Below are positions 35,390 through 44,236 of a stretch of 64,000 nucleotides of DNA, in pieces. The stretch lies in the NCBI GenBank assembly GCA_009735695.1, contig SRSL01000001.1, positions 682,048 to 746,047 of the forward strand, in the 5' to 3' direction. Below the pieces are notes generated by a model. That model was not told the origin of the DNA. It saw nothing but the letters and a program-made list of their open reading frames with translations, and did not search any database. The position numbers and the translations under genes are program-made. This DNA comes from Christiangramia bathymodioli. Its GTDB lineage: Bacteria > Bacteroidota > Bacteroidia > Flavobacteriales > Flavobacteriaceae. Within the stretch, counting starts at the first letter, position 1, and each line of letters starts with the position of its first letter.

Positions 35390-36245
35390 TCTCGTGCTTT
35401 TTATGCGTTCGTTTAACCGCCTGCTCATTCTTGTAATCGATCCACTTCTGCCCTCTTAATTTCCTCATATAATTATCAAAATGTCTCATAAAAATGAGGT
35501 TATAGACAGCCTTTGAAAAGTTAGTCAACGTACGTGGAGTCGCACGCAAACTCATCGAAAATCCCGGAGTAAGATAAGTCATCTGGTGCCAGTATCCCTC
35601 GGGCATATAGAGGCACTCCCCATGATTCAATTCGGTGATGTAACCTCTCGCTTTCTTTAATACCGGAAATTTCTCATAATCTGGATTATTGAAATCGATA
35701 TCTTCCCTGGCAATCAAAGCGTGCGGTACTTTGTAGAGATTTTCACTCTGATCTGGCGGAAAAAGTATGCATTGCTTTTTCCCATGAAAATGAAAATGCA
35801 GGATATTGGCATAATCGATATCATAATGCATAAAAACCTTGGAGCCTTCACCGCCAAAGAAAAGCATGGGTAGTTGCTTTAAAAACCTTAATCCTATGTC
35901 TGGAAAATCAAAATCTTCCTGAAATGCCGGCACTTCTTTCATCAGGTTATAAAGAAAGATTCGATAGTTGGTAGGGCCTTTCTTCAGAAGTTCTATGTAT
36001 TCGGCCATTTTCATCTCGGCATGAGCCTGGTTGAATTTATATTCCGAAGAGATTGGCCTATCGTCATATAAAGGAACTGTTCTGTCTCCAGCGATACGAG
36101 AAACATAATCCAGATCCCATTTTTTATAAGCCGGCCAGTTCTCTATAAGCCGCTCGATGACCACGGGCCGCTGAGGCTGCACAAAATCTGATTTAAATGC
36201 TGCTTTTGAGATGGTTCTAACTCTCTGTATTGGCTCAAGTCTCAT
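35379..36245 (-). CDS. JmjC/cupin_8-type Fe(II)/2-oxoglutarate-dependent oxygenase
   Basis: A 288-residue protein of the cupin-like JmjC group. The iron ligands are visible: HxD in VFMHYDIDYANILHFHFHGKK and the distal His in LYMPEGYWHQMTYL; VVIERLIENWPAYKKWDL near the start is the usual family entry motif. Relatives hydroxylate Asn, Arg or His in proteins, including ribosomal proteins. The target is unknown. It lies about 220 bases downstream of bioB on the same strand, so it may be a late gene of that run. Confidence 0.87.
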   Translation of the reverse strand: MRLEPIQRVRTISKAAFKSDFVQPQRPVVIERLIENWPAYKKWDLDYVSRIAGDRTVPLYDDRPISSEYKFNQAHAEMKMAEYIELLKKGPTNYRIFLYNLMKEVPAFQEDFDFPDIGLRFLKQLPMLFFGGEGSKVFMHYDIDYANILHFHFHGKKQCILFPPDQSENLYKVPHALIAREDIDFNNPDYEKFPVLKKARGYITELNHGECLYMPEGYWHQMTYLTPGFSMSLRATPRTLTNFSKAVYNLIFMRHFDNYMRKLRGQKWIDYKNEQAVKRTHKKHEISL

Positions 36246-36468
36246 ACTAATTAATTTCTAAATCCTTCATTCCTTTGAGTTCACGTTCAAGCAGACTGGT
36301 ATTCCAATTCCATCCAGGCTAAACTTTTACGCACGAGGTAACAGGTCCTGAAAGAGACCAAAAGGTTAATGCCAATCGAGGATTTAATAAAATGCCACCT
36401 AAAAAAATCATCAGCCTCCCTTTCTAAGCCTTGGCCTCAGGAATCTGGTTTGAGCAGGCGGCAGATAA

Positions 36469-37560
36469 TCAGGCTTTGGTTTTGCTTTTTTGCTGAGCTT
36501 CCAGGTTTCTTTCGATCTTATGGCCCGGCCTGCTCCATTTTGGTTTTTCGCCCTTGCTTTGAAAAGCTGAATGTTCAGCATCTACGCTTTCGGGCTGGGC
36601 TTTCTTTACAAAAGGCTTCTGCGGATTAAGTCCAAGCATCTTGAACATTTCCATATCCTCGTTCACATCGGGATTAGGCGTGGTAAGCAGTTTATCACCA
36701 GCGAAGATCGAATTTGCACCGGCAAAGAAACACATAGCCTGTCCTTCCCTGCTCATTTGTGTACGACCAGCGGAAAGTCTCACCTGGGTTTCAGGCATTA
36801 CAATTCGGGTAGTGGCTACCATACGAATCATATCCCAGATAGGCACAGGTTCCTGTTCTTCAAGCGGGGTTCCTTCAACTGGAACTAAGGCGTTGATCGG
36901 TACAGATTCCGGCTGCGGATTCAGAGTAGAAAGAGCAACCAGCATTCCAGCCCGGTCTGCTTCGCTTTCTCCCATTCCTATGATTCCTCCGCTGCATACG
37001 GTCACATTCGTCTTTCTCACGTTCCCGATCGTATCGAGCCTGTCCTGGTACCCGCGGGTAGAGATCACCTCTTTATAATATTCTTCTGAAGAATCCAGGT
37101 TATGATTATAGGCATACAAACCAGCTTCAGCTAAACGCTGTGCCTGGTTTTCAGTGATCATACCCAGGGTACAGCAAACTTCCATATCCAGTTTATTGAT
37201 GGTTCGTACCATCTCCAGCACATTATCAAATTCTTCACCATCCTTCACATTTCTCCATGCAGCACCCATACAAACACGTGAACTTCCGGAAGCCTTGGCA
37301 CGCAAAGCCTGCGCCTTCACCTGGTTTACGCTCATAAGGTCATTGCCTTCAAGATCTGTATGGTACCGCGCTGCCTGTGGGCAATACCCGCAATCTTCCG
37401 GACAACCTCCCGTCTTGATCGACAACAGGGTAGAAACCTGAACGGTATTAGGGTCGTGATGTTGACGATGAATAGTTGCTGCTTCGTAAAGCAATTCCAT
37501 GAATGGTTTATTATAAATCTCCAGGATCTCTTCTTTGGTCCAGTCGTGTCTAAGTGCCAT
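36469..37560 (-). CDS. bioB: biotin synthase
   Basis: A 363-residue radical SAM enzyme that inserts sulfur into dethiobiotin. The [4Fe-4S] motif is CPEDCGYC within SIKTGGCPEDCGYCPQAARY (C-x3-C-x2-C); the [2Fe-2S] ligands lie in later Cys residues, including EVCCTLG and VTVCSGG. The C-terminal 40 residues are a Lys/Glu-rich extension beyond the barrel. It is the last gene of the biotin operon, 84 bases after the KAS gene. Confidence 0.97.
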   Translation of the reverse strand: MALRHDWTKEEILEIYNKPFMELLYEAATIHRQHHDPNTVQVSTLLSIKTGGCPEDCGYCPQAARYHTDLEGNDLMSVNQVKAQALRAKASGSSRVCMGAAWRNVKDGEEFDNVLEMVRTINKLDMEVCCTLGMITENQAQRLAEAGLYAYNHNLDSSEEYYKEVISTRGYQDRLDTIGNVRKTNVTVCSGGIIGMGESEADRAGMLVALSTLNPQPESVPINALVPVEGTPLEEQEPVPIWDMIRMVATTRIVMPETQVRLSAGRTQMSREGQAMCFFAGANSIFAGDKLLTTPNPDVNEDMEMFKMLGLNPQKPFVKKAQPESVDAEHSAFQSKGEKPKWSRPGHKIERNLEAQQKSKTKA

Positions 37561-37644
37561 AAAATTGATTTGTATTCAAAAATAAAGAAAACTGGGCTTT
37601 CTAAGGCCCGGCATTCCGATATTTATAAACTTGAAAATTAACAA

Positions 37645-38799
37645 TTAGTTTTTGCTTACAATTAAGGAAACCGCATTTCCTCCGAAGCCTACCGAATTTA
37701 CCATGATTCGATCCAGTTTTTCAGGTATTTGCTGATATTCTGAAAATGGAACGGGCAGAAATTCCTGATGTTCCAGCATCATGCTTGCCATTTGCAGACT
37801 CCAGATCCCCGATGCGGCAAAACTATGTCCGGTCTTCCATTTATTACTTGTCATGGCCGGAAGATCATCGCCTAATAATTTTCTGATCGCATTCACTTCT
37901 GAATTGTCTCCTCCAATCGTTCCGGGCGCATGCATTACAACGGCGTCCACACGGTCTAACCCTGCCGAATTCATCGCCATTTTCATGGATTTCTGAAGGC
38001 ATTTCCCCTTTTTCGAAAGGGAAGCGCCGTGTTTCAGTTTTTCATTCGCATAGCCAATACCTTCAATCAGGAAGGGTGCATCAACCTGGATGCCTTCTTT
38101 AAGTATTACCAGGCCTGCACCCTCTCCTAATATCATGGTATTCCTTTCCTTTTTCATATCCAGCGAGCGACAGGGAAAATCCAGATTTTCACTGGCGTAG
38201 ATCTTCATGGCCTTCATTTGTGAAAGGGTAAAACCTGTAAGCGGAGCTTCACTCCCTCCTGCTACAAAAGAACTGGCCATCCCGCTTTGCAGCCAGGCCA
38301 CGGCATTCAATATAGCATGCATACCCGTAGAGCAGGTCACCGAATGTGAAAATTGAGGTCCGTTTAACTGAAGGTCCTGGGCTACCCATGACGAAATATT
38401 TCCTAATGTAGTAGTTGGCGAAGAATAGGTAGAGGTTTTGCCGGTTCTTATATATTCTGTATGATATTTTTCGAACAACCCGGTGGCCCCCCGGCTACTT
38501 CCAATGTTAATTCCAGCCGCTTCCAGGTCAAGGTCATTCTCCAATTCCAGGTTTCGGCCAGCAAGGATTGCGAAAAGCACCGAATCATCAAGATGTCGAT
38601 ATTTAGAATTTTCATCCCTGAGCAAATTAACCGCCTGTTTTAGTTCCTTCGAAAGTTCACCTACGAGACTCTTCCTTCCGCCGATTTCAATTTCCTTAAA
38701 GAAGTGTTTTTCTGAACTATAATTTCTCCAGATCTCTTCTTCTGTACTTCCCAACGGGGAAATGGTAGAAATTGCCTGGATAGATATTGGATTCTTCAA
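37645..38799 (-). CDS. beta-ketoacyl synthase-like protein in the biotin operon
   Basis: A 384-residue thiolase-fold condensing enzyme. The complete catalytic set of FabF-type synthases is present: Cys156 in VTCSTGMHAIL, His290 in VVMHAPGTIGGDN, Lys320 and His325 in SNKWKTGHSFAASG. It is shorter than FabF (about 410) and diverges in the N-terminal half. It sits between the SET gene and bioB in the same direction as bioF-bioD-bioA. This position suggests a role in making the pimeloyl chain, but neither bioC, bioH nor bioW is in the window, so the proposal is inference. Confidence 0.86.
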   Translation of the reverse strand: MKNPISIQAISTISPLGSTEEEIWRNYSSEKHFFKEIEIGGRKSLVGELSKELKQAVNLLRDENSKYRHLDDSVLFAILAGRNLELENDLDLEAAGINIGSSRGATGLFEKYHTEYIRTGKTSTYSSPTTTLGNISSWVAQDLQLNGPQFSHSVTCSTGMHAILNAVAWLQSGMASSFVAGGSEAPLTGFTLSQMKAMKIYASENLDFPCRSLDMKKERNTMILGEGAGLVILKEGIQVDAPFLIEGIGYANEKLKHGASLSKKGKCLQKSMKMAMNSAGLDRVDAVVMHAPGTIGGDNSEVNAIRKLLGDDLPAMTSNKWKTGHSFAASGIWSLQMASMMLEHQEFLPVPFSEYQQIPEKLDRIMVNSVGFGGNAVSLIVSKN

Positions 38800-38848
38800 G
38801 CCTTAATTTTTCAGCAAAAATAAGATGGAAAAGACTTCTGAGTAAATT

Positions 38849-39460
38849 TCAGCGCTTAAATTCTGCATTTTCAGGCTCGAAATAAAGATGCCTGGTAGAC
38901 AGCATTTTCTGTTTCCCCGATGCAATTCTCTTTACCTCCTGCTGAAGGTTTTTACTTAAAAGCTCCATCAAAGGTTGCTCAATTTCAGGAATTAGAGAAA
39001 AAAGCTGCTCGAGGCTTTTATCCCAATCTTTATAGCATTTAAGCGTATCATCTGGCTCCACTACTTTTCTCTCGGCGCCTTCATCTTCGGGAATAAAAGG
39101 TTCAGAAATGTTCAAATATCCATAATCATCGGTAAGTTCTTCGCCCGGTTGAATATCGCGTACTGCAAGCTCAAAATTATAAGCTGTGGAAAGACAGCTG
39201 GGATAAAAACTGTGGTTTACATATTTGGCGATATCCCAGCAGAGGATATATTCTCCTTTTTGATTTCGGAAACTATATTTTTCAAGATGTTGCCTGCTCA
39301 GCTCTTTGAAATTCTCTATCTCCTCCTGAAGAAAAATGCCATCCATCTCATCCTGGACCCAGGTAATACTTCCTTTTGGGATCAGTTTGGTGGCTACAAC
39401 CCCAAATCCTTTTTTCTCATTTATCCATTCCAGCCGCGTATCGGGGTGTATCATAATCAT
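38849..39460 (-). CDS. SET-domain protein (putative lysine methyltransferase)
   Basis: A 203-residue protein with the SET landmarks in order: GFGVVATKLIPKGSITW (N-terminal strands), KYVNHSFYPSCLSTAYNFEL (NHS motif, residues 82-84) and IQPGEELTDDYGYL (catalytic Tyr113). The post-SET Cys-rich part is absent; a C-terminal helical stretch of about 80 residues follows. SET proteins transfer methyl groups from SAM to lysine; they are common in eukaryotes and occur in some bacteria. It is placed between bioA and the KAS gene. The protein target is unknown. Confidence 0.82.
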   Translation of the reverse strand: MIMIHPDTRLEWINEKKGFGVVATKLIPKGSITWVQDEMDGIFLQEEIENFKELSRQHLEKYSFRNQKGEYILCWDIAKYVNHSFYPSCLSTAYNFELAVRDIQPGEELTDDYGYLNISEPFIPEDEGAERKVVEPDDTLKCYKDWDKSLEQLFSLIPEIEQPLMELLSKNLQQEVKRIASGKQKMLSTRHLYFEPENAEFKR

Positions 39461-39530
39461 CGAGTTAACTGATCTAAATTAGGTAAAAATCAGATTCGAT
39501 AACATAAATAATCAGGACTTATTTAAAAAC

Positions 39531-40814
39531 TTAAAATTTTGAAATACAGCTATCTATAGCCCTGTAAATCTTATCCAGCTCTTCATCTGAGATCACATAA
39601 GGCGGCAGGATATAAATGGTATTTCCGAGCGGACGCAGAAAAACTCCCTGTTCCATGAAAAAGTTAAAGAGTTCGTTGCGAAGACTTCCGTAGCGATCGG
39701 TTTTTACATTCAGTTCAAAAGCCATGATCACACCCAGCGATCGAACCTTGCTAAGCTTCGGATTCGCTTTTAGCTCCCTGCAAAACTGCTTATTCCTTTC
39801 AGAAATATGAGCGATCTTCTGCTGGATCTCTTCAGAATTCAGCAATTCCAGTGCAGCAAGTGCAGCTGTACAGGCCAGGGGATTAGCGGTATAGGTATGC
39901 CCATGGAAAAGGCCCTTTGCAAGGTCATCAGAATAAAAAGCATCATAGATCATCTGGCTGCAGGAGGTTAGTCCCATTGGCAGGAGTCCGGCAGTAAGCG
40001 CCTTGGACATGCAGATGACATCTGGCTTTTCCTCGATATGGTCTGAAGCGAAAAATTTCCCGGTCTTTCCGAAGCCGGTCATTACCTCATCAGCGACCAG
40101 GATAATGTCGTGTTTCCTGCATAATTTAAGAATTTCATTCAACCCATCAGCATCATGAAATTTCATCGCAGCGGCACCCTGAATCAAAGGTTCGTAGATA
40201 AAGCCGGCAATATTATGGGTTGAAATAAGTCTCTTCAGAATTTCAAGAACCTCCTCATTATTCTTTCCATTCGGAACCGGAATTCGCTCTACCCTGATAA
40301 AATGATCTTCAAAAGCACCATTATAAACTGAAAGTCCAGAAACCGACATGGCTCCGAAGGTATCGCCATGAAAGCCTTCTTCAAATGCCAGCATCACTTT
40401 ACGGTCATTCCCGAGGTTATGGTGATACTGCAACGCCATTTTGATCCCGATCTCGGTAGCCGTGGAACCATTATCATTGAAGAACAGTTTTTGCTGATTT
40501 TCGGGTAATATCTTCATCAGGGCCTCCGAAAGCTGGATGGCCGGTTCATGAGTAAATCCGCTGAAAACTACCTGGTCAAGGCGAGTCATTTGTTCTGCGA
40601 CCTTACTGGTGATATAAAGATTACAATGGCCATATACTGCGGTATACCAGGAAGAGATCGCATCGATATAATCTTTTCCCTCATCATCGGTAAGGATACA
40701 ACCTTTTGCCCGGGTGATGGGCAACATATCTCCGCTGGTTTTATGCTGGGTTAACGGATGCCACAAATGCCTTTTATCTCTTTCGCCAAGGCTGGCGGTC
40801 TTTAAATCTCGCAT
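39531..40814 (-). CDS. bioA: adenosylmethionine-8-amino-7-oxononanoate aminotransferase
   Basis: A 427-residue class III PLP aminotransferase. HLWHPLTQHKTSGDMLPI at the start is typical of BioA; DEVMTGFGKTGKFFASDH and the PLP Lys in MSKALTAGLLPMG follow. It converts KAPA to DAPA with SAM as amino donor. Its start overlaps bioD by 13 bases, so translation is coupled. Confidence 0.97.
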   Translation of the reverse strand: MRDLKTASLGERDKRHLWHPLTQHKTSGDMLPITRAKGCILTDDEGKDYIDAISSWYTAVYGHCNLYITSKVAEQMTRLDQVVFSGFTHEPAIQLSEALMKILPENQQKLFFNDNGSTATEIGIKMALQYHHNLGNDRKVMLAFEEGFHGDTFGAMSVSGLSVYNGAFEDHFIRVERIPVPNGKNNEEVLEILKRLISTHNIAGFIYEPLIQGAAAMKFHDADGLNEILKLCRKHDIILVADEVMTGFGKTGKFFASDHIEEKPDVICMSKALTAGLLPMGLTSCSQMIYDAFYSDDLAKGLFHGHTYTANPLACTAALAALELLNSEEIQQKIAHISERNKQFCRELKANPKLSKVRSLGVIMAFELNVKTDRYGSLRNELFNFFMEQGVFLRPLGNTIYILPPYVISDEELDKIYRAIDSCISKF

Positions 40815-41425
40815 AATCTTGTTCTGAATTTTTCTGCATATTCTTTTACAACCATCTCATCAAAATAAGGCTCCTCCTCCAACCTTCCGATAACAGGAAT
40901 ATTGGAATGATCACGAATGGCCTTTTCGGTAGTTGGATGTTCCTGCCCATTAAAAATCAGAGCAATTTTTTCAAATCCTCTATTCCTCAAGGCTTCAATA
41001 CTCAAAAGGGTATGATTGATGCTGCCCAGGTAATGCCGCGAAACCAGGATCACCACATCCTTTTTATGGATAAGATCGGCAATAGTTTCCTTGTCATTTA
41101 ATGGCACCAGCAAGCCCCCGGCTCCTTCTATAACCAGATCTCTGCTGGTTTCGGGACGTTTGATCTCGGATATTCCGATCTTTATCCCATCTATTTCGGC
41201 AGCCGCATGCGGACTCATAGGCGTATTCAGCGCGTAGGCATTTTCATGAAAAACGCTTTGGGAATTAGAAACGAGTTTCCTCACCTTATGAGAATCGGAA
41301 TGGTCGAGATCTCCCGCCTGCACCGGTTTCCAGTAATCGGCTTCCAGCGCTTCAGTAACAATAGCCGAAACGATGGTCTTGCCTACTTCGGTTCCTATCC
41401 CGGTAATAAAATACGTTCTGCCCAT
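40802..41425 (-). CDS. bioD: dethiobiotin synthetase
   Basis: A 207-residue ATP-dependent carboxylase closing the ureido ring of dethiobiotin. P-loop in FITGIGTEVGKTIVSAIVTE, then YWKPVQAGD and EGAGGLLVPLN, all typical. The start codon directly follows the bioF stop (41426), and its end overlaps bioA. Confidence 0.96.
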   Translation of the reverse strand: MGRTYFITGIGTEVGKTIVSAIVTEALEADYWKPVQAGDLDHSDSHKVRKLVSNSQSVFHENAYALNTPMSPHAAAEIDGIKIGISEIKRPETSRDLVIEGAGGLLVPLNDKETIADLIHKKDVVILVSRHYLGSINHTLLSIEALRNRGFEKIALIFNGQEHPTTEKAIRDHSNIPVIGRLEEEPYFDEMVVKEYAEKFRTRLCEI

Positions 41426-42577
41426 TTATTCGTTCAGTTTTAAATTGGTTAAAATCTGTATCACTTCTGAAATTTCTTCCTTCGAGTTATAGGAATGCAA
41501 ACAGAATCTCAGCCGCTCCTGCCCCTCGGGGACCGTTGGCGAAAGTATGGCTTTTACCTCAAAACCTCTTTGCTGAAATTCAGTAGCCAGCGCCTTGGCT
41601 TCTGAATTTCCGCTAACCATGCAAACCTGAATAGCCGAAATACTATCCACAAAAAGCGAAGCAAGGCCTGATCTCTCAAGTTCCGATCTGAAAAAGGAAA
41701 TATTCGACTTCAGCTTTGAAAGAGAACTGTATTCTTTTTCCAGTTGCCGGTAGGCCGAAATGATCGTAGCCACCGTATGAGGCGGCAAAGCGGTAGTATA
41801 TATAAAGCTTCTGGAAAAATTCACCAGATAATCCTTCAATTGCCTGTCTCCCAGTATCGTCGCTCCATGGGCGCCAATTGCCTTTCCGAAGGTGTGAATC
41901 CGGGCAAAGATATCTTTCTCCAGCTTTAATTCCTGAACAAGTCCTTCCCCTTGAGGCCCGAATAAGCCTGTTCCGTGTGCTTCATCAACTATGAGCCTTG
42001 CTTTAAAGCTTTCAGCTAAATTAACCAGCGCTTTTAGATCTGGAGAGTCGCCGTCCATAGAAAAGACCGATTCGGTCGCGATATAGATCTCGGTGTTGTT
42101 GTTCGTTTCTACCCGCTTTAATTTCTTTTCCAGGTCCTGCAAATCATTATGCCGAAATTTGATCTTTCGCGCAAGGCTCATTTGCAGCCCATCCCTGATT
42201 GACGCATGTGATAATTCATCATAGAAAATGATATCGTTCTTCTGAGGCACGGAGGAAAAAAAGCCAATATTGGCGTCATACCCAGAATTAAATACCAGTG
42301 CCGACTGGGAATTATGGAAACTGGCCAATTGGTTTTCAAGATCTTTGAACAGCCTGTGATTGCCAGACAATAGCCTGGAGCCGGTGGCGCCGTTCGAAAT
42401 ATCATATCCGGTAAGAATTCTGGAGGCAGCATCGAAAATTTCTTTTGATTTCGAGAAACCCAGGTAGTCATTGGAATAAAAATCAATTCCGGCATGGATA
42501 CTCTTTAACTCCCGAAATGAATTTTCATCCTTTCGTTTCTGAAGTCTTTTCTCTAACTTGGAAGGAAGTTTTCGCAT
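41426..42577 (-). CDS. bioF: 8-amino-7-oxononanoate synthase
   Basis: A 383-residue PLP enzyme (alpha-oxoamine synthase) that condenses pimeloyl thioester with alanine. Landmarks: DFYSNDYLGFSKS at the start, GATGSRLLSGNHRLFKDLE, DEAHGTGLFGPQGEGLV, and the PLP Lys in HTFGKAIGAHGA. It is first gene of the operon, and its start is only 32 bases from the divergent mgtC-like gene. Confidence 0.96.
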   Translation of the reverse strand: MRKLPSKLEKRLQKRKDENSFRELKSIHAGIDFYSNDYLGFSKSKEIFDAASRILTGYDISNGATGSRLLSGNHRLFKDLENQLASFHNSQSALVFNSGYDANIGFFSSVPQKNDIIFYDELSHASIRDGLQMSLARKIKFRHNDLQDLEKKLKRVETNNNTEIYIATESVFSMDGDSPDLKALVNLAESFKARLIVDEAHGTGLFGPQGEGLVQELKLEKDIFARIHTFGKAIGAHGATILGDRQLKDYLVNFSRSFIYTTALPPHTVATIISAYRQLEKEYSSLSKLKSNISFFRSELERSGLASLFVDSISAIQVCMVSGNSEAKALATEFQQRGFEVKAILSPTVPEGQERLRFCLHSYNSKEEISEVIQILTNLKLNE

Positions 42578-42609
42578 AGCACAAAAATAACAAACCTTAA
42601 ATCAATTAT

Positions 42610-43074
42610 ATGGAGATATTCGGATTCGCCATTAAAACAAGTATTGCCGTTATTGCCGGCTTACTTATTGGCCTGGAGCGTGAACTCCGCGGAAAGCACG
42701 CCGGTCTTAAAACCCACGCATTAGTAGCCCTTGGTTCGGTTATATTTATCATGTTGTCCCTGGAATTCCAGGGTGAGAAGTACACCGATATTACCAGGGT
42801 TCTCAGCCAGGTGATCATAGGGATTGGATTTATTGGTGGTGGAACCATCATGAAAAAAGGTAAAGATGTTGAGGGGCTTACTACAGCAGCTACCATTTGG
42901 TGTAGCGCAGGCCTGGGATGTCTCGCAGGATTCGGATACTACAAGGAAGTAGGGATCGTGACTGCTATTATTCTTTTTGTAAATTTCTTTTTCAGTAAAC
43001 TTGAGAAAAAACTGCTGGAACGGGCCAAACGTAAAGAAAAGAAGAAAAAGAAAAAGGAGGAGAATGGAGATTAG
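42610..43074 (+). CDS. MgtC/SapB-family membrane protein
   Basis: A 154-residue inner-membrane protein with four to five hydrophobic segments and the MgtC core GLLIGLERELRGKHAGLKTHALVALGSVIF, followed by IGFIGGGTIMKKGKDVEGLTTAATIWCSAGLGCLAGFG. The C-terminus is a Lys-only tail and lacks the ACT-like domain of virulence MgtC. SapB-like members act in magnesium or acid tolerance, or regulate the F-type ATPase. It is divergent from bioF and convergent with mrpG with a two-base gap. Confidence 0.9.
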   Translation: MEIFGFAIKTSIAVIAGLLIGLERELRGKHAGLKTHALVALGSVIFIMLSLEFQGEKYTDITRVLSQVIIGIGFIGGGTIMKKGKDVEGLTTAATIWCSAGLGCLAGFGYYKEVGIVTAIILFVNFFFSKLEKKLLERAKRKEKKKKKKEENGD

Positions 43075-43076
43075 AT

Positions 43077-43487
43077 CTATTTATTACCATTCATTTTAGT
43101 ATGATCCACATTATCTTCGGGGGTGTCATCAACCACACTCTTTAATTCATGAGTGTTCTTCTGATATTTCCCCCGCAGATCATCCATAACCGATTTATCC
43201 CAAAGTTTAACCCCTATGAAATAAGAAGCCCTTCCAATAAGATGTGCACTAACCGGCGCGGTTAGAAAGATGAAAAGAATGATCACAAAGGCCTGAGAAG
43301 TGACATCTGAGTCACTAAAATATACCATACTGGCCATAAGAAGGAGGCCAACTCCAAGAGTCGCCGCCTTGGTAGTAACCGAAATTCGCAAATAGGTATC
43401 TGGCATTCGAATCATTCCAACAGCAGCAAGAAGCACAAACAGAGCTCCAAAGGTAGCAAGTACGCCTATGATTATATCGATGATCAT
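43077..43487 (-). CDS. mrpG: Mrp cation/proton antiporter subunit G
   Basis: A 136-residue protein with three helices and the MrpG/PhaG pattern GVLATFGALFVLLAAVGMIRMPDTYLRISVTTKAATLG, then a helix beginning QAFVIILFIFLTAPVSAHLIGRASYF. The C-terminal 40 residues are charged. Last gene of the operon; overlaps mrpF by four bases. Confidence 0.93.
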   Translation of the reverse strand: MIIDIIIGVLATFGALFVLLAAVGMIRMPDTYLRISVTTKAATLGVGLLLMASMVYFSDSDVTSQAFVIILFIFLTAPVSAHLIGRASYFIGVKLWDKSVMDDLRGKYQKNTHELKSVVDDTPEDNVDHTKMNGNK

Positions 43488-43756
43488 TTTCTTCTTCTTT
43501 TTTCCAGGTAATACGAAAGTGCTACCGTACTAAGGAAAGCGATAAGTGCCAGGATAAGTGCAACATCCATTAAAGTAGAATGATCATAGATAATACTGTA
43601 AATCGCAATGATCCCTATTCCGGTTGTAATCATTAAATCGAGCGATATAATCTTATCGGCAATGCTAGGTCCCTTGATAAACCTCCAGAAGATCAGTGCA
43701 GCGGAGATCACCAGTACAGGCAGAATTATGTAATATAAATAGTCTTCTAATGTCAT
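43484..43756 (-). CDS. mrpF: Mrp antiporter subunit F
   Basis: A 90-residue, three-helix protein; the segment FIKGPSIADKIISLDLMITTGIGIIAIYS is typical of MrpF/PhaF. Overlaps mrpE and mrpG by four bases each. Confidence 0.93.
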   Translation of the reverse strand: MTLEDYLYYIILPVLVISAALIFWRFIKGPSIADKIISLDLMITTGIGIIAIYSIIYDHSTLMDVALILALIAFLSTVALSYYLEKRRRK

Positions 43757-44235
43757 GATTTAAATACTTCCAGTATTCTGCGTTCAAATCCGTCTTTGAT
43801 ACTTCTGATAAACTTCTCCTTGTCGTCTATATACATCGCGTGAACAAAAAGCACTTTTTTATCGTTGGAAACATCTATGCTTAAAGTTCCCGGAGTAAGC
43901 GAGATCATGTTTGCAAGAACGGTAATCGAAAGATCTGATGTCACTTCCAGGGGCACCATGATGATCCCAGGTCTCATATTCAATCTTGGTGTGATTACCT
44001 CGTAGGCCACCTGTAAATTTGCCTTCACCAGTTCATAAAAAAAGAACAGGAGCAATAAAATGGTTTTAGGAACAATGAGAAAATACCTTGTTTTCCCTCT
44101 TCCGGCCGTGATCAACCACAGGATATGAAAATTAAGGAAGAAACCAAACAGGTAATTCTCAAAAGAGAAATCTCCTGTAAGGGCCACCCAGACAAAGGTG
44201 AGCAATATGTTCGATAAAAATTTATTCTTCATCAT
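43753..44235 (-). CDS. mrpE: Mrp antiporter subunit E
   Basis: A 160-residue protein: two N-terminal helices and a cytoplasmic part with MVPLEVTSDLSITVLANMISLTPGTLSIDVSNDKKVLFVHAMYIDD, the family signature. Spaced one base from mrpD. It stabilises the complex. Confidence 0.94.
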   Translation of the reverse strand: MMKNKFLSNILLTFVWVALTGDFSFENYLFGFFLNFHILWLITAGRGKTRYFLIVPKTILLLLFFFYELVKANLQVAYEVITPRLNMRPGIIMVPLEVTSDLSITVLANMISLTPGTLSIDVSNDKKVLFVHAMYIDDKEKFIRSIKDGFERRILEVFKS

Positions 44236-44236
44236 C

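Noticed and set aside
36369-36629. 86-codon plus-strand frame overlapping the end of bioB
   Set aside because: Shadow of bioB with no domain or signal.
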